Below, piece after piece: positions 1 through 5,186 of a DNA stretch of 5,186 nt. Under the pieces are notes generated by a model that was not told the origin of the DNA, searched no databases, and was given only the letters and a program-made list of their open reading frames with translations. Position 1 is the first letter of the stretch. The number at the start of each line of letters is the position of its first letter. Origin of the DNA: JBKHYG01 sp046565595 (lineage in GTDB: Bacteria; Actinomycetota; AC-67); contig JBKHYG010000105.1 in NCBI GenBank assembly GCA_046565595.1, positions 1-5,186 on the forward strand. Direction: 5' to 3'. The position numbers and the translations under genes were made by a program.

Positions 1-405
1 ACGCCTGGACGGCCCGATCAGGCGCCGGGCCGTTCGCAGGGTATGACTCGCGACGATCTGTCCTCCTGACCATTCCACCAAGACCCCGCTCGGCTCGTCT
101 GTGAGCGGATGAAGCGCGATCGCCTCCCACCCTCCCGGAGCGATGCCGACCCGGACCTGCTTGACGCCGGTGCCGTCGATGGGGCGTACCAGCACCCTGG
201 CGCGACCAGGTTCATCGCCGGCGTTCAACAGGTATAGGAACGCCTCGCCCTCTCCGGTGGTTGCCACCGGGCAGCTCAAGACGCCGCCCGAGGGGACGGT
301 GGGCACGCGCCCGACGGACTCGGGCAACCCTTCCGGAGCGAACCGTTCCAGCCCAAGGCTCGCGGCGATCAGCGCGAGACCGAACAGCAGGATGCGTCCT
401 CTCAT
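1..405 (-). CDS. DUF5719-like extracytoplasmic protein, N-terminal part (runs off left edge)
   Basis: The reading frame is open from the ATG at 405 to the window edge with no stop, giving 135 residues and no C-terminus. The start MRGRILLFGLALIAASLGL has two arginines followed by a hydrophobic segment (about residues 5-18), as in a signal peptide or membrane anchor, so the rest probably lies outside the membrane. After it come a proline-rich stretch, a single Cys near residue 50 (LSCPVA), and alternating hydrophobic and charged strands (FLYLLNAGDEPGRARVLV, then GVKQVRVGIAPGGWEAIAL) that suggest a beta-sandwich. No catalytic motif is visible. The assignment to DUF5719 rests on remembered position, directly downstream of the large GT2/membrane glycosyltransferase and whiB in actinobacteria, plus the general look of the sequence. 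No function is established. The start is well supported: its ATG overlaps the upstream stop and a GGAGGAG ribosome-binding site precedes it by 5 bases. Alternative: a generic secreted protein unrelated to DUF5719. Confidence 0.72.
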   Translation of the reverse strand, partial: MRGRILLFGLALIAASLGLERFAPEGLPESVGRVPTVPSGGVLSCPVATTGEGEAFLYLLNAGDEPGRARVLVRPIDGTGVKQVRVGIAPGGWEAIALHPLTDEPSGVLVEWSGGQIVASHTLRTARRLIGPSRR

Positions 406-3395
406 GCCAACTCCTCCGTGGTGGGGCCGCGACCCCAGGCCGCCGCGATGAGCAGCAGCAACACGATCCAGACCAACACAGCCACCCGGTGCACGAACTG
501 GCCACGCCAGACGAACCTCAAGGGCAACGAGTCCGCCAGAGGCTGCTCGAGGTCGAATCCCGTTGCCCAGCCGAAGGATCTCCTCGGACGGAGCTCGGTC
601 CCTCCGAGGAACGCTCGCCATCCAGGATGGAAGGGCTCACCGAGCAACAGCGCTCGAGATTCCTTCGCGGCGGTGCCTTCGTAGACGCCTGGGGCTTCTG
701 CCGCCAGAGGCGAACCCGGGAAGGGGTTGGATTCGACTCCCTGAGCGGCGTCTAGATCCTTGGTCGATACGCTGGCCCACGCCGGAGATCTCATCGAGGT
801 CGCGGTGTACAGGTCGAGGGCGTTGCTGAAGATCAACGCGCCACCGATCTCCTGCTCGAAGGACAACTCGATCTGGTCACCGACCGCGATCGCCAGATCG
901 GTGCTTGCCGTGGGCCGCACCACCACATATCTGACCCCCGCCGTCGCGAGGATCCTGCCAGCAGCGGTGCCCGCCTGACCCGCGAGGATCTCGACGGCAC
1001 GCTCTGCCGCGTCGTACCCAGGTCCCGCCGGACGATCGTATGAGTCCGTCATGGTGGTCCCCGTCGGCCCGGTGAGCGCGAAGGTCGGGTTGGCGCTGTC
1101 TCCGTCCAACCACAGGATGCGGAAGGCGCCCCTCTCCGCCTCGATGGCGAAGAACTCTGGAACGAGTCCGCGGCCGATCTCGAGGTCGCGCTGAGGTCCA
1201 GCCATGATGAATCCCAGCGTCGCACCTGACTGCCCTATGAGTAGAGCGCCCATGATGAACACGGCGATGTGGACGGTTCCGAAGGTGCGTCCTCGCAACA
1301 GGGGACCGATGCGTTCCGCGGCGATGCCGACGAGCAACATCCCACAGATCGCGCCGACCGCTAGAGGCAGCGAGGGACGGGGAGCTAGGACCGGAACCCG
1401 TCCGACCAGCCCCGCCCATACGAGCGCTACCACCGCGATGGCGGCCAGTTCTGCGGCCATCCTGCGTTGATCTTCGCGGGCAGCTGCGAGTCCGAGGATC
1501 GCCGCGACCGGCAGCCCGAAGGCGAGGAAGGTGGGCAAGATGCCGCCAGGCAGCCCGGTCCACAGTTCGGCGAAGACGACGGGACCGGAACTTCCTCCGG
1601 CGAACAGGGGAGATCCGGAACGGAAGAACTCGAACGACCAAGGGAAATTCGCTATCACAGCCACGACGCTGAACAGGCCGACGATCCTCAGTGGCGCGAT
1701 GTCTCTGCGCATCATGGCCAAGGTCATCCCCATGACGACGAGCCCGATGATCAGCCAGGGCGCCAAGGAGACCGCGACCGCAACTCCGATCGTCACACCT
1801 CCAAGGCCGACGCGCCCTCTAGATACATCGTGTCGTAGCAGGGCGGACAAGGCCCACGGCATGGTCGCGAGGATGATGCCCTCGATCAGGCGACCGTCTG
1901 CGAATCCGCCGAGCACGGGAGGCGACAGGCCGTAGGCGAAGGCTGCTGCCAGTTGGGCGCGTTTGCCGAGTCCGCATCGGCGTGCGGCCATGGCCGCTCC
2001 GGCTGCGGCGAGGGGCACCAGCGATAGCAGGAGCAGGCGGTGGGCTAACCAGGTGCTGCCGAAGGACAGCGTGCTGAGCACACCCAGCAGCAGCATCCCT
2101 GGCGTCGTTGGAGCCGCGCCGCTCGGGCCTCGCCAACCGGAAGCGAAGGCGGTGAAGAACCCACCCGGGTCCTCTGGGAAGCGGCCGTGGTCTGCTCCAG
2201 ATAGGGCTCCAGAGGCGAAGAGGTCTCGGGCGGCTAGGAAGCCGAGGATCAGCGCAACGGTCGTCGCAGCGGCGAGTGGCCTGGCTCGGATGCGTTCGAA
2301 CAGCGTGGGAGGCGGCGCGTCGATATCGAACTCTTCGATGCTTTGAACATCCCCGAAGAGCCGTTCGGCGAGACGCTCGAACTGGCTGCGCAGCCTTCGC
2401 GAACCGTGGTGCTGCAGTACCGAGACCACGGCGTCGTCCTCGGTCCGGATGGCCTGAACCCTGCGCCGCTCCTTCAGCGTGGTGCGCAGATGTGTGATGT
2501 TCCAAGCGACCGCGCGCACAACCTGAACCGCGAGACGCCTGCGTCCCGAGGCGAGGAACAGCACCGCGTTGGCCATGGATATCAGCAGCGTCGCCGGCAC
2601 GGCGCTCATCGCTCTCGGTCGGGCGTAGTTCTTCAGCAGCGATGCGATCAGGTGACGCTCGGAGAACTCCCTGAAACGCCCTTTGGCTTTGGTGGGGCGT
2701 CGGCCGCGAACCGTCGCCGCCACATGCTTCGCCCTGACATCCGAGCAAACCACCGTCAAGGCTCCGCAGATCCTCGCCCGCCAGCAGAGGTCCAGATCCT
2801 CTCGGAAGCCCTCGAACCGTTCGTCGAACAGCCCGATGCGTTCCACCAGCGCCGTCTCCACCAGCAGCGCCGCGCTGGTCGCGTACATGACCGCGCGCAC
2901 GCCAGAGTGCTGCCCCGCATCGAGTTCGCCGCGCTCCACCCTGGGAACGGCTCTGCCGAACCTGTCGGTGGTCTGTCCGATGTCCTGCAGGACCGTTTCG
3001 TCGTCGTAGTCCACCAGGCGCGGGGCCGCGATCCCGACGCTGTCAAGACCCAGAGCGGCGACCAGTTCGGTGACCACATCGGGGTCCATGACGCAGTCGT
3101 CGTGCAGCAGCAATATGGCTTCGCCACCCAGGCCTCTTTCGCCTGCGGCGGTTATGACGGTCCCGACCGCCTTTGCGTAAGAGAGCTTCTGATCGACCCG
3201 GACCACGCGCCGTTCCCCGAGATGGCCGAGCAAGATCTCGCCGCAGCCATCGGTGGTCGCGTTATCGAGTGCGATCACATCGATGGGCCGATGGTGCTGA
3301 TCCGCGATGCCTCGAAGAACATCGGGTAGCCATCCGGCTGCACCCTCGGATGCGACCAGGACGACCAGGACTGAGGCGTCGGGTGAAAGGCTCAT
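402..3395 (-). CDS. Large membrane glycosyltransferase: GT2 domain fused to a polytopic membrane domain and an extracytoplasmic domain
   Basis: This 997-residue protein probably transfers a sugar in cell-envelope polysaccharide or lipid-glycan synthesis; donor and acceptor cannot be read from the sequence. Residues about 7-230 form a GT-A fold of family GT2: a nucleotide-binding start (VLVVLVASEGAAGWLPDVL), DNATTDG at 44-50, a DXD-like HDDCVMDPD at 98-106, and REDLDLCWRAR at 198-208, which resembles the catalytic-base region of WbbL-type rhamnosyltransferases. A hydrophobic segment at about 266-283 and a charged linker to about 370 follow. Residues about 372-732 contain roughly ten hydrophobic segments, with an acidic first loop (GADHGRFPEDPGG, 400-412) where GT-C enzymes carry catalytic acids. 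Residues about 733-968 are soluble and probably outside, including FHPGWRAFLGG (922-932), a motif I associate with YfhO-like membrane proteins. A last helix spans about 970-987. The ATG at 3395 is the only start after an in-frame TAG at 3413-3411, though no good Shine-Dalgarno precedes it. The gene lies 63 bases after whiB2 and overlaps the next gene by ATGA. The architecture matches an uncharacterised actinobacterial family; whether the membrane part is catalytic is inference. Confidence 0.9.
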   Translation of the reverse strand: MSLSPDASVLVVLVASEGAAGWLPDVLRGIADQHHRPIDVIALDNATTDGCGEILLGHLGERRVVRVDQKLSYAKAVGTVITAAGERGLGGEAILLLHDDCVMDPDVVTELVAALGLDSVGIAAPRLVDYDDETVLQDIGQTTDRFGRAVPRVERGELDAGQHSGVRAVMYATSAALLVETALVERIGLFDERFEGFREDLDLCWRARICGALTVVCSDVRAKHVAATVRGRRPTKAKGRFREFSERHLIASLLKNYARPRAMSAVPATLLISMANAVLFLASGRRRLAVQVVRAVAWNITHLRTTLKERRRVQAIRTEDDAVVSVLQHHGSRRLRSQFERLAERLFGDVQSIEEFDIDAPPPTLFERIRARPLAAATTVALILGFLAARDLFASGALSGADHGRFPEDPGGFFTAFASGWRGPSGAAPTTPGMLLLGVLSTLSFGSTWLAHRLLLLSLVPLAAAGAAMAARRCGLGKRAQLAAAFAYGLSPPVLGGFADGRLIEGIILATMPWALSALLRHDVSRGRVGLGGVTIGVAVAVSLAPWLIIGLVVMGMTLAMMRRDIAPLRIVGLFSVVAVIANFPWSFEFFRSGSPLFAGGSSGPVVFAELWTGLPGGILPTFLAFGLPVAAILGLAAAREDQRRMAAELAAIAVVALVWAGLVGRVPVLAPRPSLPLAVGAICGMLLVGIAAERIGPLLRGRTFGTVHIAVFIMGALLIGQSGATLGFIMAGPQRDLEIGRGLVPEFFAIEAERGAFRILWLDGDSANPTFALTGPTGTTMTDSYDRPAGPGYDAAERAVEILAGQAGTAAGRILATAGVRYVVVRPTASTDLAIAVGDQIELSFEQEIGGALIFSNALDLYTATSMRSPAWASVSTKDLDAAQGVESNPFPGSPLAAEAPGVYEGTAAKESRALLLGEPFHPGWRAFLGGTELRPRRSFGWATGFDLEQPLADSLPLRFVWRGQFVHRVAVLVWIVLLLLIAAAWGRGPTTEELA
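411..417 (-). promoter_or_regulatory. Shine-Dalgarno site of the DUF5719-like gene, inside the end of the glycosyltransferase gene
   Basis: On the minus strand GGAGGAG lies 5 bases before the ATG at 405. It is made from the codons of the two glutamates near the end of the upstream protein. It is the strongest ribosome-binding site in the window and fixes the start of the downstream gene. Together with the ATGA overlap it indicates translational coupling. Confidence 0.75.
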
Positions 3396-3458
3396 CGGAC
3401 CGGCGCGAGGCTAGCCCGAACGAGCATCGGGTAGTTCGCGGTCGGTATCAGCAGGCGT

Positions 3459-3701
3459 TCAGGCGCTGATGCGACGGAGTCGCCGGCGCTCACGCTCGGA
3501 GAGTCCGCCCCAGATACCGAACCGCTCGTCGTTCTCGAGCGCGTACTCGAGGCAATCGCGTTGGACCGTGCATTCGGCACAGATCCTCTTGGCCTCGCGG
3601 CTGGAGCCGCCCTTCTCGGGGAAGAAGACTTCAGGGTCGACGAATGCGCAAAGCGCGTGCTCTTGCCACGGCAACGGCCCGTTATCGGCGAAGCGCTCCA
3701 T
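3459..3701 (-). CDS. whiB2: WhiB2/WhmD-type [4Fe-4S] transcriptional regulator
   Basis: This 80-residue protein is a typical short WhiB. The four cluster-binding cysteines are C18, C41, C44 and C50, spaced C-x22-C-x2-C-x5-C, the canonical pattern. FFPEKGG (26-32), SREAKRIC (34-41) and FGIWGGLSERERRRLRR (61-77) follow closely what I recall of the WhiB2/WhmD group and Streptomyces WhiB, as opposed to WhiB1 or WhiB3-7. The GIWGG turn contacts the sigma factor in this family, and the basic tail probably binds DNA. Known family members bind the principal sigma factor region 4 and control septation (WhmD of Mycobacterium) or sporulation septation (WhiB of Streptomyces, acting with WhiA). The frame stays open upstream, but the ATG at 3701 is chosen because homology begins there, a G-rich ribosome-binding site precedes it, and the predicted promoter lies upstream. 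It is divergent from fbiC and probably first in a run with the glycosyltransferase gene. Confidence 0.96.
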   Translation of the reverse strand: MERFADNGPLPWQEHALCAFVDPEVFFPEKGGSSREAKRICAECTVQRDCLEYALENDERFGIWGGLSERERRRLRRISA

Positions 3702-3706
3702 GTGAT

Positions 3707-3712
3707 CCCCCC
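3707..3712 (-). promoter_or_regulatory. Ribosome-binding site of whiB2
   Basis: A run of six G on the minus strand ends 5 bases before the whiB2 ATG at 3701. It is not a perfect GGAGG, but it can pair with the pyrimidine-rich 16S tail. It supports the short 80-residue start over longer in-frame starts that would cross the promoter. Confidence 0.55.
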
Positions 3713-3720
3713 GGCTAGGC

Positions 3721-3741
3721 CACGCGGTAGTTACCCGCGTG
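3721..3741 (-). other. GC-rich hairpin in the predicted whiB2 leader
   Basis: Perfect 7-base arms, CACGCGG and CCGCGTG, flank a 7-base loop (GTAACTA read on the minus strand). If transcription starts near 3751, the stem would lie at about +11 to +31 of the whiB2 mRNA, ending 8 bases before the G-rich ribosome-binding site. No T-run follows, so it is not a standard terminator. It overlaps the longer palindrome at 3727-3748, and the two structures cannot form at once in RNA. It could be a leader structure or a by-product of a DNA-binding site. Confidence 0.45.
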
Positions 3742-3748
3742 TAATTAC
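3727..3748. promoter_or_regulatory. Imperfect 22-base palindrome, candidate operator
   Basis: The left half reads GTAGTTACCCG and the right half CGTGTAATTAC; 9 of 11 base pairs are symmetric, giving the half-site GTARTTACMCG. The right edge contains the perfect 8-base palindrome GTAATTAC. The A+T-rich outer steps stand out in this GC-rich window. The site lies 26-47 bases upstream of the whiB2 ATG, just downstream of the predicted whiB2 start point, and about 93-114 bases upstream of fbiC. This suits a dimeric repressor acting on whiB2. It resembles but does not fit the BldD consensus TNACNCWGNGTNA, because the spacing is one base longer. The binding protein is unknown. Confidence 0.55.
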
Positions 3749-3757
3749 ATCGGCGCG

Positions 3758-3785
3758 ATTCTAGGGAAGTTTTCGCAATCGTCAA
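3758..3785 (-). promoter_or_regulatory. Predicted whiB2 promoter (sigma-70/HrdB-like)
   Basis: On the minus strand TTGACG (3785-3780) is followed by a 16-base spacer and TAGAAT (3763-3758), close to the housekeeping consensus TTGACA/TATAAT. The first purine at the right distance is the G at about 3751, which predicts a 5' untranslated region of about 50 bases before the whiB2 ATG. It is the best promoter match in the intergenic region and probably also serves the downstream glycosyltransferase gene. Confidence 0.65.
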
Positions 3786-3803
3786 CCCCCAGATCCGCAG
3801 GTC

Positions 3804-3828
3804 GCAGCATCTGCCCCGCGGAAACGCG
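3804..3828. promoter_or_regulatory. Two small inverted repeats in the fbiC promoter region
   Basis: GCAG-CAT-CTGC (3804-3814) and CGCG-GAAA-CGCG (3817-3828) sit side by side directly upstream of the predicted fbiC -10 box, covering the -35 region and spacer where a consensus -35 is missing. Arms of four bases are short and can occur by chance in GC-rich DNA. They are recorded as possible regulator contacts only. Confidence 0.2.
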
Positions 3829-3834
3829 TAGATT
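3829..3834 (+). promoter_or_regulatory. -10 box for a leaderless fbiC transcript
   Basis: TAGATT matches the actinobacterial TANNNT -10 pattern and ends 6 bases before the fbiC ATG at 3841, so transcription would begin at or next to the A of the start codon. No Shine-Dalgarno sequence is present before the ATG (CGGCCC), as expected for a leaderless message. No good -35 is visible. The TAG of this box is also the in-frame stop that bars any longer fbiC start. Confidence 0.55.
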
Positions 3835-3840
3835 CGGCCC

Positions 3841-5186
3841 ATGGACGAGCAGACGATCCGCCGAGCGCTTCGCAGGGCCGAGGACGGGCGGACCCTGTCC
3901 AGCCGCGAAGCGGCCGCCTTGCTCTCGAGCAGCGGCGAGCATCTGGAGCGCCTGATGGCGGCCGCTCGCAGTATCAGAGAGGCGGGTCCACACCCTCGAA
4001 CGATCAGCCTCTCGAAGAAGGTGTTCATCCCGCTGACCAGGCTCTGCCGGGATCGCTGCGGCTACTGCACCTTCGCCACCACTCCAGAGCAGGTGCCCTC
4101 CCCCTATCTCGACATCGAACAGGTGGTGGAGATCGCGACCGCCGGCCAACAGGCAGGATGCAAGGAGGCCCTGTTCACCCTCGGCGACCGCCCCGAGAAG
4201 CGCTATCCAGAGGCTCGCGCATGGCTCGCATCGCGGGGATACGACTCGACGCTTGATTATCTGCGTGCCGCCTCGATCGCGGTGATCGAGAACACAGGAC
4301 TGCTCCCCCACCTGAACCCGGGCGTCATGAGCTACTCGGAGATGTCGGCTCTGAAGCCGGTGAGCGCTTCGATGGGGATGATGCTCGAGACGACGAGCGA
4401 GGCGTTGTACCGGACCCCAGGGGCGGCGCATCACGGCAGCCCTGACAAGAACCCAGCGGTACGGATCCGCACGATCGAAGACGCCGGCAGACTGGCCATC
4501 CCCTTCACCACCGGCATCCTGATCGGCATCGGTGAGACCGACGACGATGTGATCGACTCGCTCCTGACCCTGCGCGATCTGCATCGTCGTTACGGACACA
4601 TCCAAGAGGTGATCGTCCAGAACTTCGTCGCGAAACCAGAGACCGCGATGCGCGATCACCCCGATGCGTCGATGGACCGTGAACTGGCCACGATCGCGGT
4701 AGCCCGCTTGCTGCTCGGGCCGAAGATGACGATCCAGGCGCCGCCGAACCTCAGCGACGAGAGGTTCCCGCGGCTGTTCGAGGCGGGGATCGGAGATCTG
4801 GGCGGGGTCAGTCCGGTGACACCCGATCATGTGAACCCAGAGAAGCCCTGGCCCGCGCTCGACCAGATCACCAGCGCAGCGCGACTGCTCGGCTATGAGA
4901 TCCGTGAGCGCCTCACGATCTATCCACGGTACGCGCTGGAGCCGGATCCTTGGCTGGATGGACGGATGCGGCTCTCGGTCCAGCGGCTGCTGGACGACGA
5001 GGGCTTCGCGAGGGCGGCCACCCTGTGCGAGCCGGTGGCTTGGCAAGCTCCCGACATCCCGATCGTCGCTCCTGGGGCTGGCGCTGCGATGGCCGAGGAC
5101 GCATCGGTGGGGGCGTTGGTCCGGGGTGCGCGCGGGGACAGCGATGTCGTCCATGGATCGTGGGAGATGCTCGAGGTTCCTTCATC
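3841..5186 (+). CDS. fbiC: FO synthase, N-terminal (CofG-type) half of bifunctional FbiC; runs off right edge
   Basis: This radical SAM enzyme joins 5-amino-6-(D-ribitylamino)uracil (a riboflavin pathway intermediate) to a tyrosine-derived moiety, making FO, the deazaflavin chromophore of coenzyme F420; it is cytosolic. The visible 448 residues have the radical SAM cluster motif C69-x3-C73-x2-C76 within KVFIPLTRLCRDRCGYCTF, then FTLGDRPEKRYPEA (112-125), NTGLLPHLNPGVMS (151-164), a MGMMLETTS segment (178-186), HHGSPDKNP with the glycine-rich TGILIGIGET (224-233), QNFVAKPETAM (260-270) and QAPPNLS (299-305), all typical of CofG/FbiC. After the CofG domain, residues about 401-444 carry WQAPD and later RGDSDVVHGSWEML. 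These resemble the linker I recall between the two halves of actinobacterial FbiC, so a CofH-type second radical SAM domain probably follows outside the window (M. tuberculosis FbiC is about 856 residues). The ATG at 3841 is bounded by an in-frame TAG at 3829. It is divergent from whiB2. Less likely: a stand-alone CofG with a C-terminal extension. Confidence 0.96.
   Translation, partial: MDEQTIRRALRRAEDGRTLSSREAAALLSSSGEHLERLMAAARSIREAGPHPRTISLSKKVFIPLTRLCRDRCGYCTFATTPEQVPSPYLDIEQVVEIATAGQQAGCKEALFTLGDRPEKRYPEARAWLASRGYDSTLDYLRAASIAVIENTGLLPHLNPGVMSYSEMSALKPVSASMGMMLETTSEALYRTPGAAHHGSPDKNPAVRIRTIEDAGRLAIPFTTGILIGIGETDDDVIDSLLTLRDLHRRYGHIQEVIVQNFVAKPETAMRDHPDASMDRELATIAVARLLLGPKMTIQAPPNLSDERFPRLFEAGIGDLGGVSPVTPDHVNPEKPWPALDQITSAARLLGYEIRERLTIYPRYALEPDPWLDGRMRLSVQRLLDDEGFARAATLCEPVAWQAPDIPIVAPGAGAAMAEDASVGALVRGARGDSDVVHGSWEMLEVPS

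Noticed and set aside
1819..2748. A 309-codon minus-strand frame overlapping the glycosyltransferase gene in another phase, with a second one at 877-1641.
   Set aside because: Both are arginine-, proline- and serine-rich out-of-phase readings of the real gene. The 997-residue frame is continuous, so there is no sign of a frameshift that would make these real fragments.
2343..3329. A 328-codon plus-strand open frame opposite the glycosyltransferase gene.
   Set aside because: The composition is low in hydrophobic core residues and no motif is visible, while the minus strand encodes a well-formed GT2 domain over the same bases.
3415..3431. A rho-independent terminator between whiB2 and the glycosyltransferase gene.
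   Set aside because: The stem is only five base pairs with a seven-base loop, and no T-run follows on the minus strand.
3731..3744. A BldD box within TTACCCGCGTGTAA.
   Set aside because: The outer bases fit TNAC...GTNA, but the consensus is 13 bases with a single central A/T and this site has 14 with a GC centre. It is kept only as an unassigned palindrome.
3459..4028. A longer, 189-residue version of the WhiB protein starting at 4028.
   Set aside because: The extra N-terminal part would overlap the start of fbiC and run through the predicted promoter and palindrome. WhiB2 homology begins at the ATG at 3701, which has a ribosome-binding site.
3745..5154. A 469-codon open frame antisense to fbiC.
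   Set aside because: Its translation is rich in Arg, His, Gln and Asp with no recognisable domain, and it lies opposite a gene with clear family motifs. Long antisense frames are expected opposite GC-rich genes with strong codon bias.
1..5186. A mobile element, CRISPR array, defence or toxin-antitoxin system.
   Set aside because: I saw no transposase or integrase motif, no regularly spaced direct repeats and no flanking terminal repeats. All four genes fit a conserved chromosomal neighbourhood.

Overview
The window is GC-rich chromosomal DNA (about 60-65% G+C by eye) from an actinobacterium. Three things point there: a WhiB2/WhmD-type Fe-S regulator (the WhiB family is restricted to actinobacteria and their phages), a coenzyme F420 biosynthesis gene of the FbiC type, and a very large GT2-plus-membrane glycosyltransferase of an actinobacterial type. 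I cannot fix the order or family. Sequence details differ enough from what I recall of Mycobacterium and Streptomyces that a more distant actinobacterial lineage is plausible.

Layout: four genes fill almost the whole window, and no gene-free stretch exceeds 139 bases. On the minus strand, read right to left, come whiB2 (3701-3459), a 63-base gap, a 997-residue glycosyltransferase/membrane protein (3395-402), and the start of a small membrane-anchored or secreted protein resembling DUF5719 (405 to the window edge). The last two genes overlap by an ATGA start/stop junction. On the plus strand the first half of fbiC (FO synthase) starts at 3841 and runs off the right edge. Both edge genes are open at the window boundary.

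The 139-base divergent intergenic region (3702-3840) holds the regulatory signals. It has a good sigma-70-like promoter for whiB2. A long imperfect palindrome and an overlapping GC-rich hairpin both lie just downstream of the predicted whiB2 transcription start. A TANNNT -10 box lies exactly where fbiC would be transcribed as a leaderless mRNA.

Functionally, the left arm looks like a cell-envelope and cell-division cluster: a developmental/septation regulator, an envelope glycosyltransferase and an extracytoplasmic accessory protein. The right arm makes the deazaflavin chromophore of F420. A WhiB2 gene divergent from an F420 gene is also known in mycobacteria, but the partner there is fbiA rather than fbiC. 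I see no mobile element, CRISPR array, tRNA, rRNA or defence system. Apart from the regulatory region and the uncharacterised glycosyltransferase/DUF5719 pair, this is a conserved housekeeping locus.
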